DNA of 64,000 nt from Ruminococcus hominis (GTDB lineage: Bacteria > Bacillota > Clostridia > Lachnospirales > Lachnospiraceae). Location of the stretch: contig NZ_JACOPE010000001.1 of NCBI RefSeq assembly GCF_014287355.1, positions 2,480,001-2,544,000 of the forward strand. Reading direction: 5' to 3'. Of the stretch, positions 61,067 through 64,000 are shown piece by piece (the stretch's first letter is position 1; every line of letters starts with the position of its first letter). Made by a program: the position numbers and the translations under genes. Below the pieces are notes generated by a model that was not told the origin of the DNA, ran no database searches, and saw only the letters and a list, made by a program, of their open reading frames with translations.

Positions 61067-62563
61067 CTAATCAATCTCTCGTGTAGCCATGTTCATGATA
61101 TTTTCCTGTGTAGCCTCGGAAATATCCAGCTCACCAGTTTTCTTTCCTTCACACATTACGACGATTCTATCACTCATACGTAATATTTCTGTCATCTCTG
61201 AGGAAATCATAATAATGGCTTTTCCTTCTGCTGCCAACTGATTCATCAGTTTGTAAATCTCATTTTTAGCTCCAACGTCGATACCTCTTGTAGGCTCATC
61301 GAAAATCAGAATCTCTGAATCTCTTGTCAGCCATTTAGCGATAACAACTTTCTGCTGGTTACCACCTGACAGGTTTACTACCAGCTGATCTACTGTTGGT
61401 GTTTTTGTTGCAAGAGATTCTACATATTTCTTAGCAACTTCTTTCTCTTTCTTCTTATCGATAAAGATACCCTTCATGAACTGTTCCATTGTTGCCATTG
61501 TTGTATTCTCAGCAACTGATTTCTGAACAACAATTCCGTATCTCTTTCTATCTTCTGAAAGATATCCGATACCACATCTAACAGCATCTTCCGGACTCTT
61601 GATTGTAACTTTTTTACCATTAATGTAAATGTCACCACTGTCGATCGGGTCAGCTCCAAATAAAGCTCTTGCTGTCTCTGTACGTCCAGCACCCATAAGT
61701 CCTGAGAATCCAAGGATTTCGCCTTTTCGTAATTCAAAGCTTACATCCTGAACCATCTTACCTGCATTGAGGTGTTCTACCTTCAGAACAACCGGTGCAT
61801 CTTTTGGTACTGTACTTTCAGTCTTAGGATCTTCATAGATAACACGACCAACCATCATGTTGATGATATCGTCTTTTGTACTATCTTTTGTGATCAATGT
61901 TCCAACATACTGACCATCTCGCATAACTGTAACACGATCTGTAATGACTTTAATCTCATCCATACGATGTGAGATATAAACAATACCAAGCTGTTTTTCT
62001 CTCAAATCACGAATGATTTTAAAGAGTTCCTGAATCTCTGTCTCTGTTAATGCAGCAGATGGTTCGTCAAAGACGATTACTTTTGCATCATGAGAGATTG
62101 CTTTTGCGATCTCACACATCTGCTGTTTTCCGACTGTCAGGTTCGCCATTTTTTCTTTTGGATCAATATCGATGTTCATTCTGTCGAACAGCTTCTTAGC
62201 TTCTTCATTCATCTTCTTATCATCAATGCTAAGTCCTTTTTTGAACTCACGTCCGATAAAAATGTTCTGTGCAACAGTCAGATCACCTAACATGTTCAAC
62301 TCCTGATGTACGATGATAACACCTGCATCCTGAGCTTCTCTTGCGTTTGTAAATTCTACTTCTTTTCCTTCATATGTAATTGTACCGGAATCTTTTTTGT
62401 AAATACCTGTCAACACTTTCATCAATGTTGATTTACCGGCACCGTTCTCTCCCATAAGTGCAAGGACTTCACCTTTTCTCACTTCCAGGTTTACATGATC
62501 CAAAGCATGTACACCAGGGAAAGACTTGTCAATATCTTTCATCGTTAAAATAACTTCGCCCAT
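61067..62563 (-). CDS. Sugar ABC ATPase with two nucleotide-binding domains (RbsA-like)
   Basis: 498 residues. First NBD with GENGAGKSTL (about 38) and LTVGKQQMCEIAKA; second with GLMGAGRTETAR (about 287, lacking a standard Walker A Lys-Ser, usual in RbsA) and NLSGGNQQKVVIAKWL. Powers the importer. Confidence 0.93.
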   Translation of the reverse strand: MGEVILTMKDIDKSFPGVHALDHVNLEVRKGEVLALMGENGAGKSTLMKVLTGIYKKDSGTITYEGKEVEFTNAREAQDAGVIIVHQELNMLGDLTVAQNIFIGREFKKGLSIDDKKMNEEAKKLFDRMNIDIDPKEKMANLTVGKQQMCEIAKAISHDAKVIVFDEPSAALTETEIQELFKIIRDLREKQLGIVYISHRMDEIKVITDRVTVMRDGQYVGTLITKDSTKDDIINMMVGRVIYEDPKTESTVPKDAPVVLKVEHLNAGKMVQDVSFELRKGEILGFSGLMGAGRTETARALFGADPIDSGDIYINGKKVTIKSPEDAVRCGIGYLSEDRKRYGIVVQKSVAENTTMATMEQFMKGIFIDKKKEKEVAKKYVESLATKTPTVDQLVVNLSGGNQQKVVIAKWLTRDSEILIFDEPTRGIDVGAKNEIYKLMNQLAAEGKAIIMISSEMTEILRMSDRIVVMCEGKKTGELDISEATQENIMNMATREID

Positions 62564-62614
62564 TCTATTACCCTTGCCTTTCTGTTCTCAATCTCAATTT
62601 CCCATGTATCATTA

Positions 62615-63589
62615 TTAGTTCTTTCTACGTCTTGCAACAACATCACTGAATACTGCAACGATAACAATAATACCTGTAATAATAAGCTGATAATCTTTTC
62701 TTAAGCCAAGAGCCAGAATTCCTTCCTGAAGTAAAGCGATGATAAACACACCGATTACAGTACCGCTGATAGAAGCAAGACCTCCTGCCATGGAAGTTCC
62801 TCCCATTACACAACCAGCAATTGCTTCGTTGTTGTACTGATCACCATATCCAGGCTGAACTGTTGTATAAGCAGCTACATAGAAGAGTGCGCTGATTCCT
62901 ACAAGGAGTCCACAGATAACATATGCTGCCATCTCCCATTTTTTAACATTTACACCTGAAAGTCGAACAGCTTCTTTGTTGCTTCCAAGTGAAAGAATGT
63001 AACGTCCGATTCTTGTCTTGTTCAAAATCACTGCACAAATAACTGCAACAGCCAAGAAAACAATCAAACCTACCGGAATATCCCCAACTTTGATAAGGTT
63101 TCTGTACCATCCACCTTCCTGTGATGCCTGTGGCCAGCTGACTGACTGTGTCTTTGTGTATACAGATGCAATACCTTTTGCAATGTTCATACTTGCCATT
63201 GAAGTGATGAATGAAGGTACTGACCAATATGCTACAAGATATCCGTTAAAGACACCAAACACAAGTCCTACAAGTAAGCTGATTATCATTGCTGCTGCCA
63301 TAGGTACACCATGTGCTGTCAGGCTGTAACCTGCAACCAATGCACAACAGAACATAACTGGTCCGATAGAGAAGTCGATTCCGCCTGTTGCGATTACGAA
63401 TGTAACTCCCAATGATAAGAACCCTAAAAAGTATGCATAGTTGAGAGCGCTCAGAATACGAGTTGTTCCAGCGAATCTGCCCTGTGTCATTACACAGAAA
63501 AATCCGTACAAGAGAAGCAAAACACCGCATAACACGATTCTGTTAAACCCTACCTTTTGTACAAAAGGATTTTGTTTAATTTTTCCCAC
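62615..63589 (-). CDS. Sugar ABC permease 1 (RbsC-like)
   Basis: 324 residues from a GTG at 63589 behind AGGAGGA. About 8-10 transmembrane helices; FNGYLVAYWSVPSFITSMASMNIAKG and AIAGCVMGGTSMAGGLASISGT. First gene of the transporter operon. With permease 2 it probably forms a heterodimer. Confidence 0.9.
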   Translation of the reverse strand: MGKIKQNPFVQKVGFNRIVLCGVLLLLYGFFCVMTQGRFAGTTRILSALNYAYFLGFLSLGVTFVIATGGIDFSIGPVMFCCALVAGYSLTAHGVPMAAAMIISLLVGLVFGVFNGYLVAYWSVPSFITSMASMNIAKGIASVYTKTQSVSWPQASQEGGWYRNLIKVGDIPVGLIVFLAVAVICAVILNKTRIGRYILSLGSNKEAVRLSGVNVKKWEMAAYVICGLLVGISALFYVAAYTTVQPGYGDQYNNEAIAGCVMGGTSMAGGLASISGTVIGVFIIALLQEGILALGLRKDYQLIITGIIVIVAVFSDVVARRRKN

Positions 63590-63686
63590 GTTTCTTCCTC
63601 CTAGTTCTTTAATCTTATCTTTTCCCTTAAGACTTGTACTAAGTATAAACTTTATTAAATAATTATGAAATTGAATATCTTACTAA

Positions 63687-63728
63687 AAAAGGTTAAAAAT
63701 TTCCTATTTGGAAATTTTTAACCTTTTT
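63687..63728. terminator. Bidirectional terminator between the partial gene and permease 1
   Basis: AAAAAAGGTTAAAAATTTCC pairs with its complement around TATTT, with A and T runs on the two sides. It separates the two transcription units. Confidence 0.85.
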
Positions 63729-63744
63729 TTGAATACAATTTACC

Positions 63745-64000
63745 TTATTGTCCCGAGAACGGATAAAGCAATCTTTGATTTTCTTCTTCATACATATTGT
63801 CTCTGGTAATAAGTTTACAGCCGGAATCAAGTGTTTTTTCTACTGTTTTCCCTTCTAACAGGGCAATTGTCTGTTCCACCCCCATATACCCCATATTAAA
63901 TGGTTTCTGAATGATAATTCCATCAAAAACCCCTTCTTCCAAAAGTTGAATTTCTTCTACCGAATTATCAAAGGCAACCATTTTAATCTTTTTTTCCATC
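63745..64000 (-). CDS. Sugar-binding domain protein, C-terminal part (gene continues past the edge)
   Basis: The last 84 residues are visible: KIKMVAFDNSVEEIQLLEEG, FDGIIIQKPFNMGYMGVEQTIALLEGK and LITRDNMYEEENQRLLYPF. These match the C-terminal lobe of RbsB/LacI-type sugar-binding proteins. It may be a separate binding protein or the sensor of a regulator. Its frame has no stop before the window edge. Confidence 0.75.
   Translation of the reverse strand, partial: MEKKIKMVAFDNSVEEIQLLEEGVFDGIIIQKPFNMGYMGVEQTIALLEGKTVEKTLDSGCKLITRDNMYEEENQRLLYPFSGQ

Noticed and set aside
61474..61737. Open frame within the sugar ATPase gene
   Set aside because: Shadow frame on the same strand; no start signal.

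Overview
The window reads as a gut Lachnospiraceae-type Firmicute (Dorea, Mediterraneibacter or Blautia are possible; the genus cannot be fixed from sequence alone). The evidence is Gram-positive ribosome binding sites, a T-box leader before valS, a lipoteichoic acid synthase, the spoIIA sporulation operon, and an L-fucose locus of gut-commensal type. Nearly all genes run on the minus strand.

Bases 1 to about 38855 belong to an integrative and conjugative element (ICE) that continues past the left edge. Read leftward from its right end it carries a DNA-binding-like gene, parA/parB, single-strand binding protein, two RepA_N-type initiators, a DnaC-like ATPase, PcfB, the VirD4 coupling protein, Maff2, a VirB6/TrbL-like membrane protein, PrgI, VirB4, DUF3789, a three-domain wall hydrolase, DUF4315, DUF4366 and topoisomerase III. 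This is the usual order of Tn1549/CTn-type ICEs. The right end falls inside sigF (spoIIAC), cutting it after about 76 codons, while spoIIAB and spoIIAA beside it are intact.

Two serine-recombinase mobilizable transposons are nested in the ICE. Element A (1 to about 9840, left end outside the window) cuts topB. It carries TnpX, TnpV, two small accessory genes, a MobA/L-like relaxase and an array of single-gene cassettes for small membrane proteins and lipoproteins, separated by conserved promoter/terminator repeats. Element B (about 19717-29226) cuts maff2; its two gene halves flank it and it has about 20-bp imperfect terminal inverted repeats. It carries a serine recombinase, TnpW, a DnaC-like ATPase, a replisome organizer, a relaxase, MobC with an oriT-like palindrome, and an AT-rich cargo of a HelD-like helicase plus a winged-helix regulator.

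From 38856 rightward is chromosome: truncated sigF, spoIIAB, spoIIAA, a TPR membrane protein, folC, an LTA synthase, valS with its T-box, an ECF sigma factor with a DUF4367-like putative anti-sigma protein, and a glucosaminidase-like protein. Two non-coding blocks (48412-49254 and 51393-52080) bracket the sigma-factor operon. Both have terminal inverted repeats of the same sequence, long internal palindromes and a tandem array with a period of about 53 bp; no known element type explains them.

The right end (52953-64000) holds a fucose module: fucU, fucI, a RhaB/FucK-type kinase, a divergent AraC regulator, and a ribose-type ABC importer with one lipoprotein, one double ATPase and two permeases. 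The start of another sugar-binding protein runs off the edge. No rRNA, tRNA or CRISPR was seen.
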